A program made the position numbers and the translations under genes. Positions 1 to 7,444 of a stretch of 33,106 bases of DNA are shown piece after piece. Every line of letters starts with the position of its first letter. Positions within the stretch are counted from its first letter, which is position 1. The stretch is from contig JAFPYX010000047.1 of assembly GCA_017417585.1 (NCBI GenBank), positions 1 through 33,106 on the forward strand. Reading direction: 5' to 3'. Source of the stretch: Victivallales bacterium (lineage in GTDB: Bacteria; Verrucomicrobiota; Lentisphaeria; Oligosphaerales; Oligosphaeraceae). Below the pieces are notes generated by a model. It was not told where the DNA came from, searched no databases, and worked only from the letters and a program-made list of their open reading frames with translations.

Positions 1-279
1 CCTGTCCAGCAACCGCCGCAACAGGCCTTGCAGCCTGTCCAGCCGAACTACGTCGCTCCACCGCAGAGCCAGCCTCAGCAGTACCAGCAGAACAGGCAGT
101 ATCGCAACGCCAGCGCCTCCGCGTCGCCCAAGCAGGTGAACTATCTGCTGAGCCTTGCGAAGCGTGCCGGGTGGACTGTCCAGCAGATTCTCCAGAGATG
201 CCAGATTCCGAACATCGAGGCGATTCCGTCCAAGGTCTGCAGCGACCTTATCCAGGAGTTTTCCGGAGCGGCCGCATGA
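1..279 (+). CDS. C-terminal part of a protein with a P/Q-rich linker and helical KQ-type module (5' truncated)
   Basis: The frame is open from base 1, so the gene starts before the window. The visible part opens with a proline/glutamine-rich linker and ends in a helical module of about 50 residues (from SPKQVNYLLSLAKRAG to IQEF). The same kind of module closes the protein at 6110-6496. From memory, similar KQ..Y...LAK tails occur on phage single-strand annealing proteins, SSBs and related recombination proteins. Here the next gene is a RecB-like exonuclease, 71 bases downstream. A recombinase or ssDNA-binding partner of that exonuclease is therefore a reasonable inference, but the catalytic or binding domain is outside the window. 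Confidence 0.75.
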   Translation, partial: PVQQPPQQALQPVQPNYVAPPQSQPQQYQQNRQYRNASASASPKQVNYLLSLAKRAGWTVQQILQRCQIPNIEAIPSKVCSDLIQEFSGAAA

Positions 280-350
280 TTCATCAGCAACGCCCATGGC
301 CGACATCCCGTCGGTCGTGGGCGCAACCATTCTTTTCAGGAGAAACGACT

Positions 351-1214
351 ATGGAAGAACCGAAACCCACTCTTGCACAACTCAAGGAGCAGCCGCACTA
401 CTCCTACTCTGCGCTCAACACCTACATCAACACCTGCCAGCTTCTGTACTATTATAGGTACATTGAGAAGGCCGAGGCCGAGCGGACCCCCGTAGCGCTT
501 CCATTCGGCACCGCGTTCCACAGCGTCCTGTCCGAACAGGCGCAGGCGGCGAAGACAGGCAATCTTCTCACCGCCGAGCAGATGACGGAAGCTTTCACCA
601 CCTACTTCGAGGCAAACTGCAAGGATGCCGGGAACATCGTCTTCAAGCGTGACGAGAGCATCGAAGACCAGCTTGCGACCGCCAAGCGGATGTTCGAGGT
701 CGTCAACAAAGAGTGGATTGACTACTGGAACATCCAGTCCGTGGCCGAGCCATTCAGGATTGAGATGCCTGGATTGTCAAAGCCCATCATCGGAGAACTG
801 GACATGGTTGTATCGGAGCACACGCCGTTCGACGACGGCGCAGACAGCGGCTTCGACACCATCGTGGACTTCAAGACCGCAGCCAGGATGAGGAGCGACG
901 ACAGGCCAGCCAAGGACCTTCAGGCCACCGTGTTCTGCTACGCCTTCGAGAAGGTTCACGGACGCAGGCCGTCTTTCCGTTTCGATGTGGTGACGAAAGC
1001 CAAGTCACCGGGCGTCAGGCACCTCTACACAGGCAGGGATGACGACCACTACCGGCGTCTGGAAAAACTTCTCGTGACGGCTGACAAGGGCATACAGGCC
1101 GGAGTGTTCATGCCAAATGAATCATCGTTTGCATGTTCCGACTGCCCTTTTGCCGGACACTGCTCAAACTGGCACTGCTCTTCCACCCAGTCAGACATGA
1201 AGATCGCCGCCTGA
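351..1214 (+). CDS. RecB/Cas4-like PD-(D/E)XK exonuclease with Fe-S cysteines
   Basis: This 287-residue protein carries the PD-(D/E)XK nuclease signature: His57 in GTAFHS, Asp151 in GELDMV, Asp173 and Lys175 in VDFKTA, and the Gln191...Tyr197 motif. Cys29 near the N-terminus plus Cys262, Cys265 and Cys271 near the C-terminus match the [4Fe-4S] layout of Cas4/AddB-type nucleases. The longer open frame reaches upstream, but the ATG at 351 has an AGGAG 8 bases before it, so I chose that start. Its likely role is 5'-3' DNA end resection for phage-type recombination, paired with the truncated upstream gene. A strong terminator follows. Cas4 proper is less likely, since no CRISPR or cas genes are visible. 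Confidence 0.88.
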   Translation: MEEPKPTLAQLKEQPHYSYSALNTYINTCQLLYYYRYIEKAEAERTPVALPFGTAFHSVLSEQAQAAKTGNLLTAEQMTEAFTTYFEANCKDAGNIVFKRDESIEDQLATAKRMFEVVNKEWIDYWNIQSVAEPFRIEMPGLSKPIIGELDMVVSEHTPFDDGADSGFDTIVDFKTAARMRSDDRPAKDLQATVFCYAFEKVHGRRPSFRFDVVTKAKSPGVRHLYTGRDDDHYRRLEKLLVTADKGIQAGVFMPNESSFACSDCPFAGHCSNWHCSSTQSDMKIAA

Positions 1215-1239
1215 AACACCACCCATAACCTAAATCGTT

Positions 1240-1273
1240 GGCTGCCTCGGCCCGATGCCGGAGCAGCCTTTTT
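1240..1273 (+). terminator. Rho-independent terminator after the exonuclease gene
   Basis: An 11-position stem (1240-1250 with 1258-1268, one mismatch and one G-T pair) with a 7-base loop is followed by five Ts. It lies between the exonuclease stop and the DUF932-like gene, and implies that the latter has its own start or some readthrough. Confidence 0.75.
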
Positions 1274-1299
1274 CATTTCAATCATAGGAGACAAAGACA

Positions 1300-2025
1300 A
1301 TGCCATTATGCCTAGCCAATTCTACCGACAAATACGTTGACAGAGACACACTTGCACTTGTGCCTACTCCGAAGCCGACCGCAACCTGGAGACCAGTTCC
1401 TCACATCGACGTGGTCAATGCCGTCGAAAACACCATCAGCAATCGTGGAATGTCCATTGAATCCGAACGTTTCGGTCTTGCACGCGACCAGCAGAAGATG
1501 TTCGGAGTCCTGACACTTACGAATCGCAGTAATCCCGAATGGACACGCTGTATTGGAGTTCGCAACTCCCACGACCAGAGCTTCGCGGCTGGAATCTGCT
1601 GCGGCGTGAGCGTTCTGGTCTGCTCAAATCTCTGCTTCGGCGGAGAGTTCGTCATCAAGCGCCGCCACACTTCCGGCATCGACCTCGCCTCGATGGTCGA
1701 GGAGACGATGGACACGCTGGCTGACAGCTACATCTCGTTCGAGGAGAGGCTGCTGAACCTGCACGACGAGCCAATGACGGATGACCACGCCAGAATCTTC
1801 ATCGTCAAGGCGGCCGAATATGGAGCCATCCCAAGCTGCGACATACTGGCTGTGTTCAGCGAGTACCTTGAGCCACGGCACAAGGAGTTCCGTGAGCGTT
1901 CGCAACGGTCGCTCCTGAACGCCTTCACGGAGATTGCCCACAAGTACAAGCCCGCGCGGTTCGACATCTGCAACCGAAGACTCACACGTCTTTTCGCCCT
2001 GGACGGTCAGCCGGCGCTGGCATAG
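1300..2025 (+). CDS. DUF932 (phage/plasmid-like) family protein
   Basis: This 241-residue protein resembles the DUF932 / phage-plasmid-like family found on phages, plasmids and integrative elements. The family core is visible around residues 75-125: a RCIGVRNSHDQSFAAG-type stretch, then VLVCSNLCFGGEFVIKRRHT. The C-terminal half is helical and charged. The molecular function of the family is not settled, although it often sits near recombination or replication genes, as it does here. The ATG at 1300 has a TAGGAG about 10 bases upstream. It follows the terminator at 1240-1273 and precedes three small genes in the same direction. Confidence 0.7.
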   Translation: MPLCLANSTDKYVDRDTLALVPTPKPTATWRPVPHIDVVNAVENTISNRGMSIESERFGLARDQQKMFGVLTLTNRSNPEWTRCIGVRNSHDQSFAAGICCGVSVLVCSNLCFGGEFVIKRRHTSGIDLASMVEETMDTLADSYISFEERLLNLHDEPMTDDHARIFIVKAAEYGAIPSCDILAVFSEYLEPRHKEFRERSQRSLLNAFTEIAHKYKPARFDICNRRLTRLFALDGQPALA

Positions 2026-2051
2026 CCAAACCACCATAGGAGACGCCAAAG

Positions 2052-2264
2052 ATGAAGTCAATCCCAATCATACTCCCTGAAAAGAAAGACGGTCCGCCCG
2101 TTGCGTTACCGTTTCCAAGCCTTTCCAAACTCGACAAATTGGCAAAGGTTCTTATCAGCTCCGGCGCGGGACTTGCACTTGCAGGAGTCATATCAGGTCT
2201 TCTTAACAGCGATGACGAGATGCAGGAAAGCGAAAGCCAGCCTCAAGGAAATGACGCCCAATAG
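2052..2264 (+). CDS. Small protein with one hydrophobic segment
   Basis: This is a 70-residue open frame with a good ribosome-binding site (ATAGGAG about 9 bases before ATG), 26 bases after the DUF932-like gene. It has a proline-rich N-terminus, a small hydrophobic glycine/alanine segment (SSGAGLALAGVISGLL, about residues 36-51) and an acidic, glutamine-rich tail. I do not recognise a family. The hydrophobic stretch is short for a stable transmembrane helix, so a membrane-associated peptide or an amphipathic helix are both possible. Support comes mainly from the start signal and operon position. Confidence 0.5.
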   Translation: MKSIPIILPEKKDGPPVALPFPSLSKLDKLAKVLISSGAGLALAGVISGLLNSDDEMQESESQPQGNDAQ

Positions 2265-2308
2265 CACATCCCCTCTTAATTCAGACAAAAACACAACCAC
2301 AAATCCAT

Positions 2309-2340
2309 TCCGCACAAGCGTGGAAATGCGCCTGTGCGGA
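2309..2340 (+). promoter_or_regulatory. Hairpin in the leader of the zinc-ribbon gene
   Basis: A perfect 8-bp stem (2309-2316 with 2333-2340) extends through one mismatch into a further 3 bp. It ends 27 bases before the ATG at 2368 and has no T tract, so it is not an obvious terminator. A leader structure or protein-binding site is possible. Confidence 0.35.
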
Positions 2341-2367
2341 CATCAGCAAAGAAGGAATCGAAAGACC

Positions 2368-2673
2368 ATGAATGAACCATCATGTCCCAACTGCGGCTCT
2401 CCAAACGTAAGGTTGAAGCCCATAGCAACACGAACCTGCGGCGGCGTCGGAGCAGTCACAGGCGGAATCGCAGCGGCAAAGGCCGGAACCGCCGGAGCGG
2501 CCATCGGAAGCGCCGTCATGCCGGGCGTCGGAACGGCAATCGGCGGTCTTGCCGGAATCGTGGCAGGCCTCTTCACTGGAGCATTGAGCGGAGCGGCTGT
2601 CGGCAGGACAATCGACCGCCGAATCATCCAATCGTACAGATGCGGCAATTGCGGCTATGACTTTGCCGCATGA
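2368..2673 (+). CDS. Small protein with zinc-ribbon halves at both ends and a glycine-zipper middle
   Basis: The 101-residue product begins with CPNCGS and ends with CGNCGYDFAA, so two CxxC knuckles at opposite termini could form a single zinc ribbon. Between them lies a strongly Gly/Ala-rich hydrophobic stretch of about 60 residues (TGGIAAAKAGTAGAAIGS... IGGLAGIVAGLFTGALSGAAVG) like glycine-zipper membrane segments. I placed the start at 2368, where a GAAGGA lies 11 bases upstream. The longer open frame upstream overlaps the previous gene in another frame. A membrane-inserting hairpin capped by a zinc ribbon is my structural inference. The function is unknown. Confidence 0.65.
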   Translation: MNEPSCPNCGSPNVRLKPIATRTCGGVGAVTGGIAAAKAGTAGAAIGSAVMPGVGTAIGGLAGIVAGLFTGALSGAAVGRTIDRRIIQSYRCGNCGYDFAA

Positions 2674-2701
2674 CCTTGAACCCCTAAACCAAAGGACCAA
2701 C

Positions 2702-3157
2702 ATGAACAACACTAGCAAATTGAGAGAACATTCCCTCGTGCCTGACATCAACCCCGCCAACAACCTCGGTCTTCAGGAACGCGAGATGATGATGGGCATC
2801 AGCGGCCCGCAGGAAAGGCTGGACTACCCGACCGAAATGCTGAAGATGGCAAACGGCTGCGAAGTCGAGAAGTACATCATTCCCGATGAGGACAGGCAGA
2901 AGGTGCTTGAAACCCTCTATCCGTTCTTCGATGTTCCAGCGCTGGACGAGGAACGCGTGGACATCCATACAGGCAAGTCATTCAAGGTCAGAGACTACAT
3001 CGTGACCCGCGAAGGCAACGGCAACTTCCTCGTCACGCCGTTCTACGCTGAGGCGGGTGGCACCGTGCTCGACTGGGTGGCACCATCCAGCGATGACAGC
3101 AGCAACTCGGGCAAGGACGATTCCGTCATCAGCACAATAGGAATCGTTCGTCGATGA
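2702..3157 (+). CDS. Hypothetical protein, 151 residues
   Basis: A soluble, acidic protein with no signal peptide or membrane segment. I do not recognise the family. The N-terminal 50 residues are rich in Met, Gln and Asn. The middle reads as a compact alpha/beta domain (about residues 50-125, including KYIIPDEDRQKVLETLYPFFDVPALDEE), and the tail is Ser/Asp-rich. The ATG at 2702 follows AAAGGA by 5 bases. An in-frame ATG at 2657 lies inside the preceding gene and lacks a better site. It is the last gene of the plus-strand run and ends at a terminator shared with the opposing gene. Confidence 0.6.
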   Translation: MNNTSKLREHSLVPDINPANNLGLQEREMMMGISGPQERLDYPTEMLKMANGCEVEKYIIPDEDRQKVLETLYPFFDVPALDEERVDIHTGKSFKVRDYIVTREGNGNFLVTPFYAEAGGTVLDWVAPSSDDSSNSGKDDSVISTIGIVRR

Positions 3158-3204
3158 AAAAAGTCTGGCTTGGAGTTTGTGAAAATCCAAGCCAGTCTTT
3201 TTTC
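3158..3204. terminator. Bidirectional terminator between convergent genes
   Basis: A 10-bp perfect stem (3165-3174 with 3186-3195) is extended through one T-T mismatch by an A-run on the left and a T-run on the right. It therefore works as a Rho-independent terminator on either strand. It begins directly after the stop at 3157 and ends just before the stop of the minus-strand gene at 3206. Confidence 0.85.
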
Positions 3205-3205
3205 T

Positions 3206-5302
3206 TTATAATTTGTTTGGATCAAGATAATTCTTCAATCCCAATGCTATTGGTTTTGGGGAGTCCTGATGCCATTTGGTGATAATCATGGCAATCTTGT
3301 TCATTCTATCCTTGATCCCATTGGAATAGCGTTGGGGGGATGAAAGCATTTTCAGACCTTTTGAGGGATTGCCGTTTTCATCGAAAAGATTATCGCCATC
3401 TCTTGCGATTGAGCCATTTTTATAATAAAATTTGCCACGATAAGAGGCACTATCTCGACCATTTCCATCGAACAAGAGAATGCCATTTTCATAGTATTTT
3501 GTGGCATCGTACTCACCACCACCTACTCCTTCATATTTTACACCTTCATGCTCATATTTGAAACCATTGTCGTCCTCGAAGAAAATAAGAACGCCCTGTT
3601 CATCATAGTATTTGAAAAAGGGCTTTGCTTGCAGTTCTCCTACCTCCGATTTGATTTTCCCGTTTGGATAATAGCTTGTCGAAATTTGTGGTTCCCGCAC
3701 ATAGGCCAAATTTCCATCTTCATAAAAACCTTCTAATTTGTTATGGGTCATTCTCGTTTTCATGTTGCCATTTGGATAATAGGAAATTTTTGTGAAACTC
3801 TCATTCATTCCGTTTACATACACAATATCATAAAACCCCTCAAGTATGCCGTTATTATCATAGCTGTATTCATCAAGTTTTTTATACTGGTGATTATTGA
3901 TAGTGGCAATGTATTCTTCTGTTGCGGACTGTATCAAACCGTTTTTATAGCTATAATGAATTTTCTTGTTTGGATAAATGATAGTTTCACCTGTGCCATG
4001 AATCGAATATGAAAATTCATCTTTGCGTTCACCCTTTGCCTCCTCTATTTCAGGCTTTCCCCTGACATACTTGTATGTGACCTCGTATTTTTCATTTTCT
4101 CCCTCAAAGATGAGATTTGTGCTTTCACGCAATCCCCTCTGATTAAAGACTTCTTTTGCCAGGCATTTCCCATTTTCATAATAGGCGATTGAGGCAATTC
4201 GTTTCATAGAGTGATCAAAATTGACCTTCACCCCTTCGATAACCCCATCCTTCAACTGAAACAAGGAAGGACCGTAGATGTTCAGCTTTTCACTCGTAAG
4301 GACTTCATCCCCTAACAAAAAGAATCCATTAAAGGGTTGTTGTTCACCTTTTCTTCTATCCTGCCTCATGAAGATGCCATCATCTTGCAAACAAAAAATT
4401 TCCTTATCATCTTCAGCATCAATCAAATTATCATTTAGAAACTTCAAAACAAACTCCAAAGGAGTTTCCACCAGTTTGATAATTTGACTATGATACGGTT
4501 TCACAGAAGACAATTTACAAGTATAGTTTGTATCTGCTTCCGCTGTCACCTCATACGGATTTTGTGTTGCATGAGTCTGAAGTTGCGCAAGAAATGCCTT
4601 TCTTGTGGCTTGTCTTTGTTCTATTCGGGCCGCCTCTTCTGCTGCTTCTCTTGCTTCTCGAGCTTTTCTTTCCTCAGCTTGCCTGGCCAATTCAATCTGC
4701 CTCTCCTGCTCTTTCCTTTCTTGTTCGGCCTTTTGCTTTGCAGCAGCGGCAGCCTCTTCCGCTGCTAATCGAGCCTCGAATCGTGCCCTTTCTTCTGCCG
4801 CCTTCCGTTTCATTCTTTCATTTGCCTGTACTCGCTCCTCTTCAGCCTTCTTAAGCGATTGTTCTAATTCCTCCTGTGATTTGTCAAGTTGCGCCTGCGC
4901 TTGCCTCATTTGCTCCTGCATCATATTGAAGGTATTGACTACTTCCTGTTTCGTTTCAGGTGACACCGTTCTATTTACAACAATCCCATTTGGGGGAACA
5001 TTTGTAACAGACTGTAATTCTGTTGCCTTGGGATTCTTTTTAAAAGCAATTCTCAAACCAAACAAAATAAACAATATTGCAACAATTGTCACTCCCACCT
5101 TAAACCCACGAGACTTAGCATCAAATTTCCCTGGCATTTTTGCAAGTTTCTCGTTAATCTTGTCCAATGGCAGCTTGTTGTAAAGGTCATCTACCTTGCT
5201 CATGATTGCACTGGCGACCTTCTTGGCGTTCTCCTTGGCTGCTTGAATCTTGTCATTGGCTTTGTTGGTTGGTTCTTGGGAATTTGGGGTTTCTTCTGAC
5301 AT
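3206..5302 (-). CDS. Membrane-anchored coiled-coil protein with MORN-like repeats
   Basis: A 698-residue protein. Residues 1-65 are charged and helical, residues 69-87 form one transmembrane helix (GVTIVAILFILFGLRIAF), and residues about 112-240 form a long Glu/Lys/Arg/Ala-rich coiled coil. The C-terminal half contains many MORN_2/YwqK-like units (YYPNGKIK, YENGKC, YYPNGNMK, YENGILLF). No N-terminal signal is present, so the N-terminus is probably cytoplasmic and the repeat domain on the far side of the membrane. I chose the ATG at 5302 because AGGAG sits 7 bases upstream; a TTG six bases further out is too close to it. Lower GC than its neighbours suggests separate acquisition. The function is unknown. 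Surface display, immunity or anti-toxin-like roles have been suggested for such repeats, but nothing here proves one. Confidence 0.8.
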   Translation of the reverse strand: MSEETPNSQEPTNKANDKIQAAKENAKKVASAIMSKVDDLYNKLPLDKINEKLAKMPGKFDAKSRGFKVGVTIVAILFILFGLRIAFKKNPKATELQSVTNVPPNGIVVNRTVSPETKQEVVNTFNMMQEQMRQAQAQLDKSQEELEQSLKKAEEERVQANERMKRKAAEERARFEARLAAEEAAAAAKQKAEQERKEQERQIELARQAEERKAREAREAAEEAARIEQRQATRKAFLAQLQTHATQNPYEVTAEADTNYTCKLSSVKPYHSQIIKLVETPLEFVLKFLNDNLIDAEDDKEIFCLQDDGIFMRQDRRKGEQQPFNGFFLLGDEVLTSEKLNIYGPSLFQLKDGVIEGVKVNFDHSMKRIASIAYYENGKCLAKEVFNQRGLRESTNLIFEGENEKYEVTYKYVRGKPEIEEAKGERKDEFSYSIHGTGETIIYPNKKIHYSYKNGLIQSATEEYIATINNHQYKKLDEYSYDNNGILEGFYDIVYVNGMNESFTKISYYPNGNMKTRMTHNKLEGFYEDGNLAYVREPQISTSYYPNGKIKSEVGELQAKPFFKYYDEQGVLIFFEDDNGFKYEHEGVKYEGVGGGEYDATKYYENGILLFDGNGRDSASYRGKFYYKNGSIARDGDNLFDENGNPSKGLKMLSSPQRYSNGIKDRMNKIAMIITKWHQDSPKPIALGLKNYLDPNKL

Positions 5303-6109
5303 TTTCAATCTCCTGTTTAGGTAAAAAAAGGCGTTGACCCATTATGCAAGAACCACGGCTACCACACCGCCATACAAAGCACAACGAGACAACGCCCAAA
5401 CAGGAGCGTGTCCAAATTGCGTTTTGTATGAGTAATGACAAAGGTGGTAGATTTGGTTCTTACGCAAGACACTTTGCCTGAATTAAAATCAGGCACTATT
5501 TCAAAAAGTATTTTATGTTTTAGGGATGATTACCTCCTTCGGTAAGAATCTGCAAAAAAACTGCTGGGGCAGCATCGTGACAAAAAAGTTTGATGCTATA
5601 ATATACCTCCTAAAAAGCGATTTGTAAACACAAAATGTTCAAATTCCCACATTTAACCCATCTTTTTCAAAATGCCATATTCCCACAAGGCACCTAATTG
5701 AAATTCAATTCTGGGGCCTCCGGGTGACAATCAAGTGGAATCGTGGAGAATGCGGGGACGGACAGCGACATGGAAAGCGGATGGAGAATGAATCCAAATG
5801 AAGCACCAGCGGTAGGCAGAATTGGCCATAAATGGTCACCTGCCTCGTCCCGCTGACAGGACGAGGCAGGACAGCAATTGACACGCCGTCTGAATATGAT
5901 GGAAATACTGCCTGGATTGCAGTGCGATGCCGGGTTCAAATGCCGATTATTTCTACAGACACAACCTTTCTTCACGCGATTATCCTACTTGATTTTGGCA
6001 CATTGAATTTTCACGGATTCTTTGTCATTGAACCACGCCGTCCTGCCTGCCACGATGAAGCCGTCTTGTCGTCTGAAAAGAGGCCTGGAAGAGCATCATA
6101 TAGGAATGG
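5303..6109. other. Intergenic stretch without a convincing gene
   Basis: About 800 bases between two minus-strand genes. Open frames here are short, overlap each other on both strands and lack good start signals. It holds the candidate promoter near 5600 and a 7-bp inverted repeat at 5475-5481/5489-5495. A perfect 12-bp inverted repeat with an 8-base loop lies at 5839-5850/5859-5870, without a T tract. Confidence 0.5.
5600..5628 (-). promoter_or_regulatory. Candidate sigma70-type promoter for the MORN-repeat gene
   Basis: Read on the minus strand, a TTTACA (-35, 5623-5628) is 17 bases from TATATT (-10, 5600-5605). It would give a leader of about 290 bases before the ATG at 5302. A plus-strand TATAAT overlaps at 5597-5602, so direction is not certain. 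Confidence 0.4.
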
Positions 6110-6496
6110 TCAGAATTGCGGCTGGGCATCCTTGTATTTGGTTATGAAGTCGTTTGCCTGGGCATTCGTCATCTGCTCTATGGACTTGACGCCGGATACT
6201 TGGCAGATTTCGGATTCGGTCATGTTCAGGCTTTTGGCGAGATTGAGGATGTAGTCCTTCTGTTTGGTGGATGCCATGCCAGTGCGCGGCCTCTGACCTT
6301 TACTCTGGGTGGCGGCAGGAGAAGGTGGCAGAGGCGCGGGAGGTTCTGCTTGCTGGATTGACTGAACCGATATAGGCTGTGACGGATTCATGGAAGTCAT
6401 CAGAGGCGACTGGAGATGCTTCATTTTCACGATAAACGGTATCCACACGATAACATCTTCCCCATTTTGACTTGAATTAAGGTTTTGAACAATCAT
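6110..6496 (-). CDS. Small protein with P/Q-rich linker and helical KQ-type C-terminal module
   Basis: The 128-residue product has a short N-terminal segment, a Pro/Ser/Gln-rich linker (about residues 35-72), and a helical module of about 50 residues starting STKQKDYILNLAKSLNMT. This module aligns by eye with the tail of the truncated gene at 1-279: KQ..Y.L.LAK, then a Thr/Val turn, I.Q, and an IE or I-E.M segment. I chose the ATG at 6496 because AGGAG lies 8 bases upstream. The frame stays open for another 42 codons, but ATGs there lack a ribosome site. It is divergent from the gene at 6596. It may be a stand-alone accessory protein that uses the same partner-binding tail as the upstream recombination protein. 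Confidence 0.6.
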   Translation of the reverse strand: MIVQNLNSSQNGEDVIVWIPFIVKMKHLQSPLMTSMNPSQPISVQSIQQAEPPAPLPPSPAATQSKGQRPRTGMASTKQKDYILNLAKSLNMTESEICQVSGVKSIEQMTNAQANDFITKYKDAQPQF

Positions 6497-6595
6497 AGGT
6501 AAATCTCCTATTGTTGAAATTAAAAAGTTATTTGGGACAATTTTTGCGTTTTCGTCCTCATATAATAGTGTATTTTCAGACATCAGGAGATTTGC

Positions 6596-7159
6596 ATGAG
6601 AGAACAAAATGCTACAATTCAAGACAAAACGACTAAAGCCCTGGAACGCGTTGTGAATCAGACAATATCAAATGGAGATACAGCAGCGGCATATCTTTGT
6701 AGGCTGCAATTACCCAAGCAATTCTCCGACAACCCAAAGCAATCCAATGACATCTATAAGAAGGTTCAGTCGGACTTCTGCAAGAGCGTCATGCGCAGGA
6801 CTGGAGAGACACCGAGATACATTACCGTTCGGACTGAAAACTCCGACAATCCAGAGTACGCCTTCTGTCTCTTCACGAAAAAGGATGCAAGTCTCGACAA
6901 ATCAGAGGAGTATGCAGAGAAAGGACTTGAAATCGCAAACGGAAAAGCCATGCACGAAGGATGGGGGCGTGGCAAACTCGATGTCGTGGAACTCATAAGG
7001 GATGCTCCGCGCTTTTCCGTCTCCCAGTCATTGACGCTTTCAGACGGGACGAAAGCAACGGTCATGCAGCAACTTCAGGAGCATCTGCAAGGCAAGCCAG
7101 AACGATCCTCGCAACCTCATCAGAGAACGATGTTTGTGAGCAAATGCAAGTACAAGTAA
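6596..7159 (+). CDS. Hypothetical protein, possibly a degenerate Gp2/YagK-like protein
   Basis: A 187-residue protein with AGGAG 7 bases before the ATG and a TATAAT at 6561-6566 upstream. The central stretch (VRTENSDNPEYAFCLFTKKDA, about residues 79-98) is laid out like the V-R-E...PHYHL.L..N.DA segment of Inovirus Gp2/YagK-type proteins. However, both motif histidines are missing (PEYAF in place of PHYHL). If the relation is real, the protein has lost the HUH-like metal site and could be a regulatory paralogue of the next gene. This assignment is weak. I am confident only that it is a gene, from its start signals and its length. Confidence 0.55.
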   Translation: MREQNATIQDKTTKALERVVNQTISNGDTAAAYLCRLQLPKQFSDNPKQSNDIYKKVQSDFCKSVMRRTGETPRYITVRTENSDNPEYAFCLFTKKDASLDKSEEYAEKGLEIANGKAMHEGWGRGKLDVVELIRDAPRFSVSQSLTLSDGTKATVMQQLQEHLQGKPERSSQPHQRTMFVSKCKYK

Positions 7160-7253
7160 ATGTCCATAGGCCAAGTAAACGCCCCAGCAGAGGGTAATAT
7201 GGCGCTGGGGTGAATGGCCTCTTGAGGCTTTCACATTTGTCTGCATTCTTTAA

Positions 7254-7282
7254 TTGTCTATCTTCTTCAATTGCAGTATTAT
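7254..7282 (+). promoter_or_regulatory. Candidate promoter for the Gp2-like/helicase operon
   Basis: TTGTCT (7254-7259) is separated by 17 bases from TATTAT (7277-7282). The predicted transcript would carry a leader of about 155 bases, including a run of nine Gs at 7321-7329 and the structure at 7389-7438. Confidence 0.45.
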
Positions 7283-7388
7283 TAGTATGGCATAGGAACG
7301 ACGGACAGTCCCCGTTGTATGGGGGGGGGCGTCTCTTTTGCGGCGTGAAATCTCGTAGAGTTAGGTGTTATTTTTGTTTTAAAATGGG

Positions 7389-7438
7389 CTCCTGTCATTC
7401 AGTGCCGGACGGTCCGGCAATCCTTTAACTTACAGGAG
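7389..7438 (+). promoter_or_regulatory. Leader structure that can mask the ribosome-binding site
   Basis: CTCCTGT at 7389-7395 is the exact complement of ACAGGAG at 7432-7438, which contains the ribosome-binding site of the gene at 7445. Inside this loop sits a compact palindrome (7404-7410 with 7412-7418). Pairing would close the site and could repress translation. Confidence 0.4.
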
Positions 7439-7444
7439 ATTACC

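Noticed and set aside
5832..6254. Plus-strand open frame of 140 codons
   Set aside because: It overlaps the better supported minus-strand gene at 6110-6496, spans a hairpin and has no ribosome site or known domain.
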